Part shown: positions 6,340-6,340 of the stretch, piece by piece | Position numbering within the stretch: position 1 is the stretch's first letter | How the letters are laid out: the number at the start of each line of letters is the position of its first letter | Source: Chloroflexota bacterium | Lineage (GTDB): Bacteria > Chloroflexota > Anaerolineae > JACRMK01 | Length of the DNA: 6,340 nt | Direction: 5' to 3' | Assembly (NCBI GenBank): GCA_016200765.1 | Contig: JACQEC010000157.1 | Location: 1 to 6,340 of the forward strand | Notes under the pieces: generated by a model | What the model was told of the DNA's origin: nothing | What the model saw: the letters and a program-made list of their open reading frames with translations, nothing else | Databases searched by the model: none | Program-made: the position numbers and the translations under genes

Positions 6340-6340
6340 C
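6200..6340. other. Unidentified inserted DNA, probably the end of a mobile element
   Basis: This stretch is visibly less GC-rich than the pump gene and does not continue its protein. On the minus strand two frames stay open from the window edge and both stop next to the 16-bp repeat: one ends with TGA at 6235-6233 (35 codons, ...GWLSDANRSQ) and one with TAG at 6229-6227 (37 codons, ...EVSDNRGSLQ). A gene ending a few tens of bases from the junction fits the 3' end of a transposase, but neither tail is recognised. A genomic rearrangement is the alternative. Confidence 0.5.

Overview
The window looks like GC-rich Gram-negative bacterial DNA. The evidence is the heavy-metal RND efflux genes, strong G/C bias at third codon positions, and GTG/TTG starts. 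TSP3-like Asp-rich repeats are common in environmental lineages such as Myxococcota and Planctomycetota, but no gene here fixes the taxon. Both edges fall in or beside mobile DNA: position 1 is the exact tip of an insertion sequence, and the last ~140 bases are foreign DNA breaking a transporter gene. This is what a contig cut at repeated elements looks like.

Positions 1-2410 are one insertion sequence of the ISAs1 family, bounded by imperfect terminal inverted repeats (1-18 and 2392-2410). It is much longer than a plain ISAs1 element because its single long reading frame joins an N-terminal DUF4338 domain (the domain of the Druantia defence protein DruA) to a C-terminal ISAs1-type DDE transposase. 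The frame is broken at a TTTTCCCCCC run near 1757-1766, and the last part of the catalytic domain continues in another frame to 2232. A ribosome-binding site and GTG inside the frame (1019-1034) could allow a separate transposase-only product.

Positions 2411-3122 hold the remainder of an open frame cut by the IS. It has a recombinase-like helix-turn-helix segment followed by Ca-binding TSP3-like repeats. Positions 3123-3374 have no gene but are full of inverted repeats: a 113-nt nested hairpin, a smaller hairpin and a 14-bp perfect palindrome just upstream of the next gene.

Positions 3375-6198 are a two-gene efflux operon on the + strand. The first gene encodes a CzcB/CusB-type periplasmic adaptor. 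Thirteen bases later comes a CzcA-type heavy-metal RND pump. Together with an outer-membrane factor (not in the window) these would export divalent metal ions across both membranes. The pump gene is intact through its TM4 proton-relay motif but is broken at about codon 555, roughly halfway. There it meets a 16-bp direct repeat (6199-6232) and unidentified, less GC-rich DNA to the end of the window. As it stands the pump would not work.
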